This document shows positions 25,731-37,416 of a DNA stretch of 52,864 nucleotides, piece by piece (the first letter of the stretch is position 1; every line of letters starts with the position of its first letter). Under the pieces are notes generated by a model, which saw nothing but the letters and a program-made list of their open reading frames with translations, was not told the DNA's origin and made no database searches. The translations under genes were made by a program, and so were the position numbers. Source of the DNA: Pirellulales bacterium (GTDB lineage: Bacteria > Planctomycetota > Planctomycetia > Pirellulales > Thermoguttaceae). The stretch spans positions 1 through 52,864 of the forward strand of contig JAFGRD010000002.1 in the NCBI GenBank assembly GCA_016935315.1. Reading direction: 5' to 3'.

Positions 25731-26600
25731 ATGAAAAAGAAGAAGTGGCTTGTCGCAATCGCCGTCGTGCTGCTGCTGCTGGGCGGCCTGATCCACCACG
25801 GCTCCCGTCATGTTTCGACCGGCCCGGCCGAAGGGGTGGCCATCCACCAGGCCGCCCAGGGACAGGCGACCGAAACGCCCCAGGACCGGCCAACGCTCCG
25901 CATCGCCACGTTCAACATCCACGCCGGAAAGGGGCGCGACGGCCGCCGCGACCTGGACCGCGTGGCCGACTGCCTCGGCGGGCTCGATTTCGTCGCATTG
26001 AACGAGGTCCGCGGTCCGCAGACCTTCGAGAATTGCGATCAGGCCGAGCGGCTGGGGCGGCAGTTGGGCATGGCATGGCTGTTCACGCCGGCCGTGCGGA
26101 CCTGGTACCACCTGGAGTCGGGCAACGGGCTGCTGAGCCGCGTCCCGGTGACGTTCTGGCAGCGGATACCCTTGGCGCGCCAATACGACCGCAGCCATCG
26201 CAACGCCGTGCTGCTGGGATTGAAACACCGCGACCGCACGATCCATGTCTTGCTGACGCACGTCAACCGCCGCTACGACGCCGAGCGTCGGGCCCAGCTT
26301 CGGGCGGTGATTGCCCTGTATCTGGCGCTGGCCGAGCCGGCGATCCTGCTGGGCGACATGAATTCCGACACCGAAGACCCCCAGATTCGCCAACTGCTGC
26401 AAACCCCCGGCGTTAGCGACCCGGTCTCGGCGATGCTTGGCCTGGAGGCCATCAGGCAGCAGGCCCCGCAACGCATTGACTGGATCTTCGCCCGGGGGTT
26501 GGACTGTGTGGACGCGGGCATCATCGACACAGGGGCTTCGGACCACCCGATGATTTGGGCCGAGCTGCGGCTACCGCCGGACGCACGCCCGGAACCTTGA
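25731..26600 (+). CDS. Membrane-anchored endonuclease/exonuclease/phosphatase-family protein
   Basis: The 289-residue protein starts with KKKK and a hydrophobic helix (about 6-22) that would export or anchor it. The EEP catalytic motifs follow: ATFNIHAGKG, the metal-binding Glu in LNEVRG, LGDMNSD and the terminal SDHPM with the catalytic His. The family hydrolyses phosphodiesters or phosphate esters in nucleic acids, sphingolipids or inositides; the exported position makes a lipid or extracellular nucleic acid substrate plausible. No strong Shine-Dalgarno sequence was seen. Confidence 0.88.
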   Translation: MKKKKWLVAIAVVLLLLGGLIHHGSRHVSTGPAEGVAIHQAAQGQATETPQDRPTLRIATFNIHAGKGRDGRRDLDRVADCLGGLDFVALNEVRGPQTFENCDQAERLGRQLGMAWLFTPAVRTWYHLESGNGLLSRVPVTFWQRIPLARQYDRSHRNAVLLGLKHRDRTIHVLLTHVNRRYDAERRAQLRAVIALYLALAEPAILLGDMNSDTEDPQIRQLLQTPGVSDPVSAMLGLEAIRQQAPQRIDWIFARGLDCVDAGIIDTGASDHPMIWAELRLPPDARPEP

Positions 26601-26629
26601 GCTTGATTTGTTTCGGCCGGCTTGGTACT

Positions 26630-26659
26630 AAGGACTCGCAAAAGAACAAGTTGGACATA
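26630..26659 (+). repeat. Structured repeat family 1, 5' block only (copy C)
   Basis: AAGGACTCGCAAAAGAACAA, then GTTGGACATAC, matches the first 30 nt of copies A and B. The hairpins that follow in A and B are missing. It begins 30 nt after the EEP gene stop. Confidence 0.65.
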
Positions 26660-26688
26660 CGAGCCTGCGGCTTGCGGCTGCGCGGGGC

Positions 26689-26694
26689 GTATAA
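26689..26694 (+). promoter_or_regulatory. Candidate -10 box for the radical SAM gene
   Basis: A perfect TATAAT lies 33 nt before the chosen ATG. No good -35 stands 16-18 nt upstream. Confidence 0.4.
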
Positions 26695-26726
26695 TGGACC
26701 GTGTGGGATTTGCAGAGGATTGCCGG

Positions 26727-27617
26727 ATGCGGGCCGTTAACCACCTGTCTTCGAAAGCGGCGTGCCGGATCATCGGCGGCGTTTTCGATATGACCCTGAG
26801 CCGCTTTCCGGCCGCAGTGCGGATCGAGACCACCAATGCCTGCAACGCAAAGTGCACGATCTGCCCTCACAGCGAGATCGCCCGGCCCATCGCGCGGATG
26901 GACGACGAGTTGTTCACCCGCATTATCGACGAGTGTGCTCGGGGCGGCTGCCAAGAGGCCCATTTGCACAACTTCGGCGAGCCGTTGCTGGACAAACACC
27001 TGGAAGACCGGGTTCGCTATGCCAAGCAGCGCGGGCTGCGCAAGGTCAAGATCTTCACCAACGGTTCGCTGCTTGGCGAAGAGCGGGCCCGGGGTCTGAT
27101 CGACGCCGGCCTGGACGAAATCAAAGTCAGTTTCGACGGCGCCACCCGCGAAGAGTTCGAACAGATTCGGGTGCCGTTGAAGTACGATCAAGTGGTCGAG
27201 AACATCAAGGGGCTGGTAGCGTTGCGAGACGCGATGCGATCGGCCATGAAGGTGCGCGTGGCGTGCTGCAGCACGACGGACAAAGACGGCACGATGCAAT
27301 CGCTGGAGAAGACGGTCGACGGCTTCTCCTTCGGCAAGATTCACAATTGGGCCAGCGAGGATTACACCAACGGGCAAAGCAAGATCCGCAAACCGTGTTC
27401 CCGGCTGTGGCGGACCTTCACGATCCTGGTCGACGGCCAGGTGGCGCTGTGCTGTCTGGATTACGACGGCCAGTTCACCCTGGGCCGCCTCGACGCAGGC
27501 ACGTCGATCCGTGACGTCTGGACCGGTGCCGCATATCGCCAGGTGCGCGCCAGGCACAAGGAAGCCCGGCAGGACGAGATCAGCCTTTGCCGCCATTGCA
27601 CGAAGTCCTTCTTCTAA
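26727..27617 (+). CDS. Radical SAM / SPASM-domain protein
   Basis: The 296-residue protein has the radical SAM iron-sulfur motif Cys39-x3-Cys43-x2-Cys46 (TNACNAKCTICPHS). HNFGEPLLDK and KVKIFTNGSLL follow as in this family. The C-terminal part has paired cysteines (DGQVALCCLDYDG and CRHCTKSFF) of a SPASM-like auxiliary cluster domain. Such proteins modify peptides, enzymes or sugars; no precursor peptide gene was seen beside it. AGAGGA precedes the ATG at 26727; starts at 26694 and 26790 are also possible. Confidence 0.88.
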   Translation: MRAVNHLSSKAACRIIGGVFDMTLSRFPAAVRIETTNACNAKCTICPHSEIARPIARMDDELFTRIIDECARGGCQEAHLHNFGEPLLDKHLEDRVRYAKQRGLRKVKIFTNGSLLGEERARGLIDAGLDEIKVSFDGATREEFEQIRVPLKYDQVVENIKGLVALRDAMRSAMKVRVACCSTTDKDGTMQSLEKTVDGFSFGKIHNWASEDYTNGQSKIRKPCSRLWRTFTILVDGQVALCCLDYDGQFTLGRLDAGTSIRDVWTGAAYRQVRARHKEARQDEISLCRHCTKSFF

Positions 27618-27670
27618 GCAGGATGGAACGATTTCGGGAGTTTGAAGTCCGCCGTCCTGTTCCCGTCGCC

Positions 27671-28681
27671 ATGAACCGAGACATCCAGAAGCCGGCTCGC
27701 CGAATCTCGCGCCAGGTGGTATTCTTGTGGGCAGTTGTCCTGGTAGGTTGCGTGATGTTCGGCTACATGGCCCTGTTCGGCGACCGCGGCGCCAACGGCA
27801 ACGCCGAGGCGGCCGTCTCGCGGCTGCGGCTGGAGGACATTCCCTTCAACGGCGCCCGGGCATACGACTATCTGAAACAGCTTTGTGCGCTCGGGCCCCG
27901 GCGCAGCGGATCACCGGGCATGAAGGCCCAGCAGGAGTTGCTGACGGCCCATTTCCGCAAGCTCGGCGGGCAGGTGGAGCTGCAGTCGTTCCGCGTGGCC
28001 CATCCGGTCGACCGCTCGGACGTGTCGATGGCCAACTTGATCGTGCGTTGGCATCCGCAAACGACGGAGCGAATTCTGCTCTGCGCCCATTACGACACGC
28101 TGCCCTTTCCGATGCTCGATCCGGTCAATCCGCGGGGAACGTTCGTCGGCGCCAACGACGGCGCCAGCGGCGTGGCCGTGCTGATGGAGCTGGCCCACGA
28201 GATGGCGTCGCTGAAGGGCAACTACGGCGTCGATTTCGTGCTCTTCGACGGCGAGGAGTTCATTTTCAGCCAGCGGGACCGCTTCTTCCTCGGCTCGGAG
28301 TATTTCGCCCGGCAGTATGTCCGGGGCCGGCTCCCATATCGCTACCGCTACGGCGTGCTGCTGGACATGATCGGTGACAAGGATCTGCAGATCTACCAGG
28401 AGCGCAACAGCATGTGGTGGCGGGATACGCGCCCGCTGGTCGAAGATATTTGGTCAACGGCCCGGCGGCTGGGGGTGCGTGAGTTCATTCCGAGGAAAGG
28501 GTATACGATCAGCGACGACCACGTGCCGCTGCACGATATCGGCAAGATCCCCACCTGCGACGTGATCGATTTCGACTATCCGCCCTGGCACACCCGCGGC
28601 GACACACCCGACAAGTGTTCCGCCCTGAGCCTGGCCAAGGTCGGCTGGGTGCTCCGCGAATGGCTCAAGGCGGTGCCGTAG
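27671..28681 (+). CDS. M28-family protein, glutaminyl-peptide cyclotransferase-like
   Basis: The 336-residue protein has an N-terminal membrane helix (about 15-37) and an M28 zinc fold. Metal ligands visible are His140 (CAHYDT), Asp163 (GANDGASG), the DGEE pair at 195-196, and a C-terminal YPPWHTRGDTPDKCS with the last His. The Pro-Trp-His segment and size resemble glutaminyl cyclases, which form N-terminal pyroglutamate, more than aminopeptidases. The ATG at 27671 gives a compact anchor; one at 27623 is possible. It overlaps the next gene by 22 bp if that starts at its ATG. Confidence 0.82.
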   Translation: MNRDIQKPARRISRQVVFLWAVVLVGCVMFGYMALFGDRGANGNAEAAVSRLRLEDIPFNGARAYDYLKQLCALGPRRSGSPGMKAQQELLTAHFRKLGGQVELQSFRVAHPVDRSDVSMANLIVRWHPQTTERILLCAHYDTLPFPMLDPVNPRGTFVGANDGASGVAVLMELAHEMASLKGNYGVDFVLFDGEEFIFSQRDRFFLGSEYFARQYVRGRLPYRYRYGVLLDMIGDKDLQIYQERNSMWWRDTRPLVEDIWSTARRLGVREFIPRKGYTISDDHVPLHDIGKIPTCDVIDFDYPPWHTRGDTPDKCSALSLAKVGWVLREWLKAVP

Positions 28682-29655
28682 TCGATGCCAGCGAGGCAAT
28701 CGCCGTGTTCCACTGGGAAAACGGATTGAAGCTCACCCGGGCCGACCTGGCGATCGACTTTTGTCGCCGCCAGCCGCGCGGATTCATCTCGCACGCCCAC
28801 ACGGACCATATGGCCCGCCACGAGTATGCCCTGTGTACGCCCGAAACGTCGGCCCTGTATCAATTCCGCTTGGGACGGCGGCGGACGCTGAAGATACCGT
28901 ATCGCCGTCCGATCCAGTGGGGCGGGCTGCGGCTGACGACCTATCCGGCCGGGCACTGCCTGGGGTCGGCCATGTTGCTGGCCGAAGACGGGTCGCAATC
29001 GTTGTTGTATACGGGCGATTTCAAGCTGGGCCCCTCGGCCACCGCCGAAGAAGCCGAGTTGCCGCACGCCGAGATCCTCGTGCTGGAAAGCACCTACGGC
29101 CATCCCGACTACCGGCTGCCGCCGCGGGAGGAGACGATCGAGCGGCTTGTCGCGCTGGTTCGCGAGACCCTCGCGACCGGGGCCACGCCGGTGATCGTCG
29201 CCTATGTGCTCGGCAAGGCTCAGGAGGTCACCCGATTGCTGGCCGACCGGCAGATTCCCGTCCTGCAACAAAAGCGCATCTACCAGGTTAGCCGGGTCTA
29301 CGAGGCGTGCGGGATGCGTCTGGGGCAGTACGAGCTGTTCGAGGACCGCCCGCGGCCGGGCTGGGCCGTGTTGGTACCACCGGGTACGCCGCCGCTGGAA
29401 TGCCTCGGCCGCGAGGTCCGCATCGCCGTGACCGGTTGGGCGGTCGACAACGGGGCCCGATACCGGCTGAAGGTCGATCACGCCGTCCCGTTGTCGGACC
29501 ATGCCGACTACGATCAACTGTTCGAGGCGGTCCGGCGCGTCAGGCCCGACAAGGTCTATTGCACGCACGGCCCGGAGAGCTTCGCCCTGCGACTCCGCGA
29601 GGCCGGCCACGACGCCCATCCCCTGGGCCGGCCCAGCCAGATGACGCTGTTCTAG
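28660..29655 (+). CDS. MBL-fold exonuclease-like protein
   Basis: The 331-residue metallo-beta-lactamase-fold protein has the zinc motif HAHTDH at 45-50. PAGHCLGSAM and YTGDF also belong to the RNA/DNA-processing branch (CPSF/Artemis-like), as do LESTYG and the late SDHADY and THG segments. It probably cuts nucleic acid. Some relatives sit with DNA ligase and helicase genes; none are here. The start is uncertain: ATG 28660 overlaps the upstream gene, while GTG 28705 has GAGG upstream and still keeps the whole fold. Confidence 0.85.
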   Translation: MAQGGAVVDASEAIAVFHWENGLKLTRADLAIDFCRRQPRGFISHAHTDHMARHEYALCTPETSALYQFRLGRRRTLKIPYRRPIQWGGLRLTTYPAGHCLGSAMLLAEDGSQSLLYTGDFKLGPSATAEEAELPHAEILVLESTYGHPDYRLPPREETIERLVALVRETLATGATPVIVAYVLGKAQEVTRLLADRQIPVLQQKRIYQVSRVYEACGMRLGQYELFEDRPRPGWAVLVPPGTPPLECLGREVRIAVTGWAVDNGARYRLKVDHAVPLSDHADYDQLFEAVRRVRPDKVYCTHGPESFALRLREAGHDAHPLGRPSQMTLF

Positions 29656-29823
29656 CGGTCTTTGACGCGGTGCTTCGAGGCGGGTCGGCCGGCGGCTCCG
29701 TCGCCCTGCTCGGCGACTTGACAGGCGGGCAACGATCGAGTCTGCTTACGGCGTGACTGCGGCCTGCGAGGGCAAACAGCGGCCGCAATGCCTGTCAGAT
29801 CGCCAACGCAAAGGGAAAAACTG

Positions 29824-30642
29824 ATGGATATCGGCATCAATCTGGAGTTCATCCGCAGCTCGGACAAGGGGTTTCGGGCTGGGATCGAGACGGCGGCCAA
29901 GCTGGGCTACAAGTATGTCGAACCCTGTGTGGCCACCGGCTACGACCTGCTGGCCTTAGGGCAGTACTACCATATGGTGTGCATGCAGGATGACCCACTG
30001 GAGGTAAAGGGTTGGATGGACGAGTTGGGGCTGAAGGCCTCGGCCATCAGCGCCCATTCGCCGTTGATGCGACCGGAGGTGTCGATTCCCTACCTTACCC
30101 AAGCCATCCGATTCGCCAGCGACATCGGCACCCCCGTCGTCACGACCGACGAGGGCATCAAGCCCGACTGGATGTCGGAGAACGAGGCCTTCGACATCAT
30201 GCGGTACACCATTCGCCAGGTGATGCAGACGGCCGAACGCTACGGCATCGAGGTCGGGCTGGAGCCGCACCAGCAGTACACCGTTCGCAAGGACACGTTC
30301 TTGCGGATCCTCGGCCTTTCGGATAGTCCTTGCTGGAAGGTCAACTGGGATACGGGCAACTTCTATCTCGGGGGCCAGGACGACCCCTACGAAGCACTGA
30401 ACGACGTGGCCGATCGGCTCTGCCACATGCATGCCAAGGATATCAGCATCGAGCAGGGCGAGGCCGAGCGGGGTCAGGTGACCGGCACGGCGGTCGGCTG
30501 CGCCTGTGGCGACGGGGTGGTCGATTGGGCTCGGGTCATCGAGATCCTCAAGAAGCATGATTTCGACGGCGTGCTCTGCGTCGAGTGCGGTACGGTGGAT
30601 CAGGCCGAGCGGAGTCTGAAGTACCTCCAGGGGCTTCTGTAG
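29824..30642 (+). CDS. Sugar phosphate isomerase/epimerase-like TIM-barrel protein
   Basis: The 272-residue protein fits the xylose-isomerase-like TIM-barrel superfamily. Characteristic pieces are EVGLEPHQQYTV (metal-binding Glu), NWDTGNFYLGG, CHMHAKDIS and VLCVECGT near the end. Members isomerise or epimerise sugars or cyclitols, often in planctomycete carbohydrate use. GGG/AAAAA-type purine-rich sequence precedes the ATG. A hairpin lies 22 nt after the stop. Confidence 0.85.
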   Translation: MDIGINLEFIRSSDKGFRAGIETAAKLGYKYVEPCVATGYDLLALGQYYHMVCMQDDPLEVKGWMDELGLKASAISAHSPLMRPEVSIPYLTQAIRFASDIGTPVVTTDEGIKPDWMSENEAFDIMRYTIRQVMQTAERYGIEVGLEPHQQYTVRKDTFLRILGLSDSPCWKVNWDTGNFYLGGQDDPYEALNDVADRLCHMHAKDISIEQGEAERGQVTGTAVGCACGDGVVDWARVIEILKKHDFDGVLCVECGTVDQAERSLKYLQGLL

Positions 30643-30664
30643 TAGCTTTGTGCAAGCCAAGGGA

Positions 30665-30691
30665 GGTGGGGCTCGCTGCGCGCGACCCACC
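30665..30691. repeat. GC-rich hairpin after the isomerase gene
   Basis: GGTGGG...TCGC pairs with GCGA...CCCACC around TGCGC, with a 2-nt bulge. On the minus strand it contains GGTGGGTCGCGC, which also occurs directly after the last gene of the window (52613-52624). No T-run follows, so it is more likely a REP-like repeat than a terminator. Confidence 0.5.
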
Positions 30692-30837
30692 CTTATAGCG
30701 ATATGCTCAACCACCCTGGGGGTTTCTCTGCCGCCGGATGCAAGATGCCGGCCCGCTCTGGCGTCCGCGCCCGAAACCGACTATCATGAGCGGCTTGTCC
30801 ACATCGTTGAAGATGAAGAACTTGCAGGGAGGGACTC

Positions 30838-31470
30838 ATGTCCGATCCGTCAGAACTCTATGAGGCAATCTTACACGGCGACGCCCGCAAGGCGGAGGCT
30901 GTCACCAAAGCCGCCTTGGAGGCCAAAGTCGACCCGAGCGAACTGTTGCAGAAGCAGATGATCCCGGCCATGGACGAGGTCGGCAAGCGGTTCGAGTGCA
31001 ACGAGTATTTCGTGCCCGAGCTGCTGATTGCCGCCCGGGCAATGAAGACCTCCTTGGAGTTGATCACCCCGCTACTGGCCGAGGCGGGGGCCGAGCCGGC
31101 CGGCCGGGTGGTCATCGGCACGGTGCAGGGCGACCTGCACGACATCGGCAAGAACCTGGTGGCCTCGATGCTCGAAGGAGGCGGCTTCCAAGTGGTCGAT
31201 CTCGGCGTCGACGTTTCGCCGGAGAAGTTCATCGAGGCCGCTAAGCAGAAGGAAGGCACGATCCTGGCCCTCTCGGCCTTGCTGACCACCACGATGACCA
31301 TGATGAAGGCGGTCATCGAGGCGTTGGAGAAGGAAGGCATTCGCGACAAAGCCAAAGTGATAATCGGCGGAGCCCCGATCACCCAGCAATACGCCGACGA
31401 AATCGGCGCCGACGGCTATAGCGACAACGCCAGCGCCGCCGTGGCCTTGGCCCGGAAGCTCGCTGGGTAG
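30838..31470 (+). CDS. Corrinoid (B12-binding) methyl-carrier protein
   Basis: The 210-residue protein is a two-domain corrinoid protein like MtaC/MtbC and the cobalamin module of MetH. A helical cap (about 1-85) is followed by the Rossmann-like domain with Asp99-x-His101-x2-Gly104 (GDLHDIGKN); His101 is the lower ligand of cobalt. ALSALLTTTMTMM and GGAPITQQYADEIGADGY are typical. It would carry a methyl group between a substrate methyltransferase and a tetrahydrofolate or thiol acceptor. AGGGAGGGA precedes the ATG. The next gene is a pterin-dependent methyltransferase, probably its methyl-transfer partner. Confidence 0.93.
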   Translation: MSDPSELYEAILHGDARKAEAVTKAALEAKVDPSELLQKQMIPAMDEVGKRFECNEYFVPELLIAARAMKTSLELITPLLAEAGAEPAGRVVIGTVQGDLHDIGKNLVASMLEGGGFQVVDLGVDVSPEKFIEAAKQKEGTILALSALLTTTMTMMKAVIEALEKEGIRDKAKVIIGGAPITQQYADEIGADGYSDNASAAVALARKLAG

Positions 31471-31595
31471 TCCGCCCGCGGGCGGCCCCAACGACAAGCG
31501 AAACGACCGATCGGAACAAGGGTTTGGCACCGAACCTCTGCAAGATGGCTGGCCAACGGCGTTTTGCATCACTCCCATGCGCAGGAGCAATCCCG

Positions 31596-32465
31596 ATGGC
31601 CATCGCAGGCTTGACCATCATCGGTGAGACGATCAACGACTCCGTTCCCTCGACCAAGGCGCTGTTCGACGCCGGCGACGTCGAGGAACTGTTGGAGTTG
31701 GCGCGTTTCCAGGACCAGCGCGGCGCGGGCTACATCGACGTGAACATCGGCTCGCGTCCGCCGGAGCTGATGGCCGAACTGGTCGCCAAGATCCAGGGCG
31801 CCACGTCGAAACCGCTTTCAATCGACACGCCCGACCCGGACATCGCCCGGGCGGGACTCGAGGCCTATGATCCGGCTCGTGCGGGCGGTCAGGCGCCGAT
31901 TCTCAACTCGGTCTCGGCCCTGCGCGCCGACATGCTCGAGCTGTACCGCATCCAGCCCTTCAAACCGATCTTGCTGGTCTCCGAGCAAGTGGTCGACGGC
32001 CAATCGCGGCCGTGCCACACGGCGGCGGAAACCTACGACGCGACCAGGTCGTTGGTGGCCGCCTTTCGGGAGCAGTGTGCCGGGGCAACCAACGACGACT
32101 GCATCCTCGACCCGGGCATCGCTCCGATCGGCAGCGACACCGAAGGCAATCTGCACCGGCTGATCACCGCCATGGAGACGATCCGCGCCGACGCCGATTT
32201 GGCCGGCGTGCATGCCTCGGTGGGCTTAAGCAACTTCACGGTGATGTTGCCGCCGAAACGGGCCGACGGCTCGCCGCTGAAAAGCGCCCTGGAAAGCGCC
32301 TTCCTGACCAGGGCCATGCCGCTGGGGCTGGACATGATCGTCGGCTCCGTGAAGCGGAAGTACCAACTGCTCGAACCCGACCACCCGGCCATGGTCTGCC
32401 TGGAAGAGTGTCTCAAGGCCAGCGGGTTCGACGTGTTGATGCGGGTACGGGAGTTCTATAGCTGA
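31596..32465 (+). CDS. Methyltetrahydrofolate:corrinoid methyltransferase-like protein
   Basis: The 289-residue protein belongs to the pterin-binding TIM-barrel family of dihydropteroate synthase, MetH and AcsE. GLTIIGETIND at the start, GAGYIDVNIGS, KPLSIDTPDPDI, ILNSVSAL and ASVGLSNFT follow the family order. With the corrinoid protein just upstream, it probably moves a methyl group between corrinoid and tetrahydrofolate. The ATG at 31596 is chosen because the conserved strand begins at once; the open frame starts at 31524. It converges with metH, 39 bp away. Confidence 0.88.
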   Translation: MAIAGLTIIGETINDSVPSTKALFDAGDVEELLELARFQDQRGAGYIDVNIGSRPPELMAELVAKIQGATSKPLSIDTPDPDIARAGLEAYDPARAGGQAPILNSVSALRADMLELYRIQPFKPILLVSEQVVDGQSRPCHTAAETYDATRSLVAAFREQCAGATNDDCILDPGIAPIGSDTEGNLHRLITAMETIRADADLAGVHASVGLSNFTVMLPPKRADGSPLKSALESAFLTRAMPLGLDMIVGSVKRKYQLLEPDHPAMVCLEECLKASGFDVLMRVREFYS

Positions 32466-32504
32466 GGGAGGCCACCGTGAACCGGACTCCGGCACGGCCG
32501 CGCG

Positions 32505-36221
<3,717 letters not shown>

Positions 36222-36259
36222 GCGGCGCTCCTTCACCGTGAGAACTCGAAATCCGGTAG

Positions 36260-36328
36260 CTGAATTCACGAGAATTCAGCCTGCCATGATACGGAACACG
36301 TCTCGCCACTGAAGTCTTGCGACCTCAG
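36260..36328 (-). repeat. Paired palindromes (family 2) in the metH leader
   Basis: Two 20-nt hairpins are separated by 29 nt. Minus strand, 36328-36309: CTGAGGTC-GCAA-GACTTCAG, eight pairs with one G-T. Then 36279-36260: CTGAATTC-TCGT-GAATTCAG, a perfect 8-bp stem. The same pair with the same spacing occurs at 44818-44886, and a weaker pair at 42113-42180. The second hairpin ends 38 nt before the metH GTG, so it could lie in the leader RNA or be a REP-type repeat. Confidence 0.75.
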
Positions 36329-36441
36329 CTACTCGTTTGGCCGAAATGTCAGCAAGGAAGTATCGCTTGCAGCGGGTTGGGGGGCAAGTGCGAGGTGTTT
36401 CCCCCCTTTTTTCCGGGCTTCTGGAATCGGGCCCGAACGTC

Positions 36442-36447
36442 TACAAT
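36442..36447 (+). promoter_or_regulatory. Candidate -10 box
   Basis: TACAAT lies 53 nt before the ATG of the second homocysteine methyltransferase. The candidate -35 at 17-nt spacing (TTCTGG) is poor. Confidence 0.3.
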
Positions 36448-36499
36448 AACTGATGTGTCTCTGACCAGGGGCGGCCCGATTGTCGGGAGGGTACCAATC

Positions 36500-37372
36500 A
36501 TGCACGAATTGATCGAGATGCTCATCTCCGCCGGTCCGGTGGTAGCCGACGGGGCCTGGGGAACGCAGATGCAGCAGCGGGGGCTCTCGGTGGGGGCCTG
36601 CCCCGACGCCTGGAACCTCGAGAGGCCCGACAAGGTCGAAGAGGTCGCCCGAGCCTACGTCCAGGCCGGCAGCCAGGTGATTCTCACCAACACGTTCGGC
36701 GCCAACCGCTTCGTATTGGCCCGGTACAACCTGGCCGAAAAGGTGGTTGAGATCAATCGGGCCGGGGTGGAGATTTCCCGCCGGGCCGCGGATGGGCAGG
36801 CCAAGGTGTTCGCCTCCATCGGACCCAGCGGCATGATGCTGATGACCGACGAGGTCAGCGAAGCCGATCTGCGGGCCGCTTTCCTGGAACAAGCCCGGGC
36901 GATGGCCGACGCCGGCGCCGACGCCATCGTGGTCGAGACCATGTCCGACCCGGCCGAGGCCAAGCTGGCGGTGGCCGCCGCCAAGCAGACCGGTCTGCCC
37001 GTGGTCGGCTGCATGGTCTTCGATTCGGGCAAGAACAAAGACCGCACCATGATGGGCGCCACGCCCGAGCAGGCCGCCGAACAGTTGCTCGACGCCGGGG
37101 CCGACGTGATCGGCTCGAACTGCGGCCAGGGCATCGCCGGCTTCGTGGGAATCTGCCGCCGGTTGAAAGCGGCCACCGATCGGCCCGTCTGGATCAAGGC
37201 CAACGCGGGCATGCCGGAAGTCGTCGAAGGCGAAACCGTCTACACCCAGATGCCCGAGGAGTTCGCCCAGTACGTGCTCCAACTGGTCGAGGCCGGGGCC
37301 CAGTTCATCGGTGGATGCTGCGGGACCTCGCCGGCGTTTATCGCGGCGGTTCGCAAGAAGTTGCAGGGATGA
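36500..37372 (+). CDS. Homocysteine S-methyltransferase-family protein
   Basis: The 290-residue protein equals the homocysteine module of MetH. DGAWGTQMQQ (start), LTNTFGANR, SIGPSG and the zinc ligands Cys208 (SNCGQG), Cys273 and Cys274 (GGCCGTSP) are present. It would accept a methyl group onto homocysteine or another thiol, probably from a corrinoid protein because it has no cobalamin module of its own. GGGAGGG precedes the ATG. It is divergent from metH and followed after 44 nt by a UroD-family gene, possibly its methyl-supply partner. Confidence 0.9.
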   Translation: MHELIEMLISAGPVVADGAWGTQMQQRGLSVGACPDAWNLERPDKVEEVARAYVQAGSQVILTNTFGANRFVLARYNLAEKVVEINRAGVEISRRAADGQAKVFASIGPSGMMLMTDEVSEADLRAAFLEQARAMADAGADAIVVETMSDPAEAKLAVAAAKQTGLPVVGCMVFDSGKNKDRTMMGATPEQAAEQLLDAGADVIGSNCGQGIAGFVGICRRLKAATDRPVWIKANAGMPEVVEGETVYTQMPEEFAQYVLQLVEAGAQFIGGCCGTSPAFIAAVRKKLQG

Positions 37373-37416
37373 CTCGGTTCAGGCCGATAGGAAAGCCAAC
37401 GGAAAAGCCCCCCACG

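Noticed and set aside
36222-36330. Cobalamin or SAM riboswitch before metH
   Set aside because: The leader is too short and shows only two small palindromes; none of the conserved B12-box or SAM-I core sequence was found.
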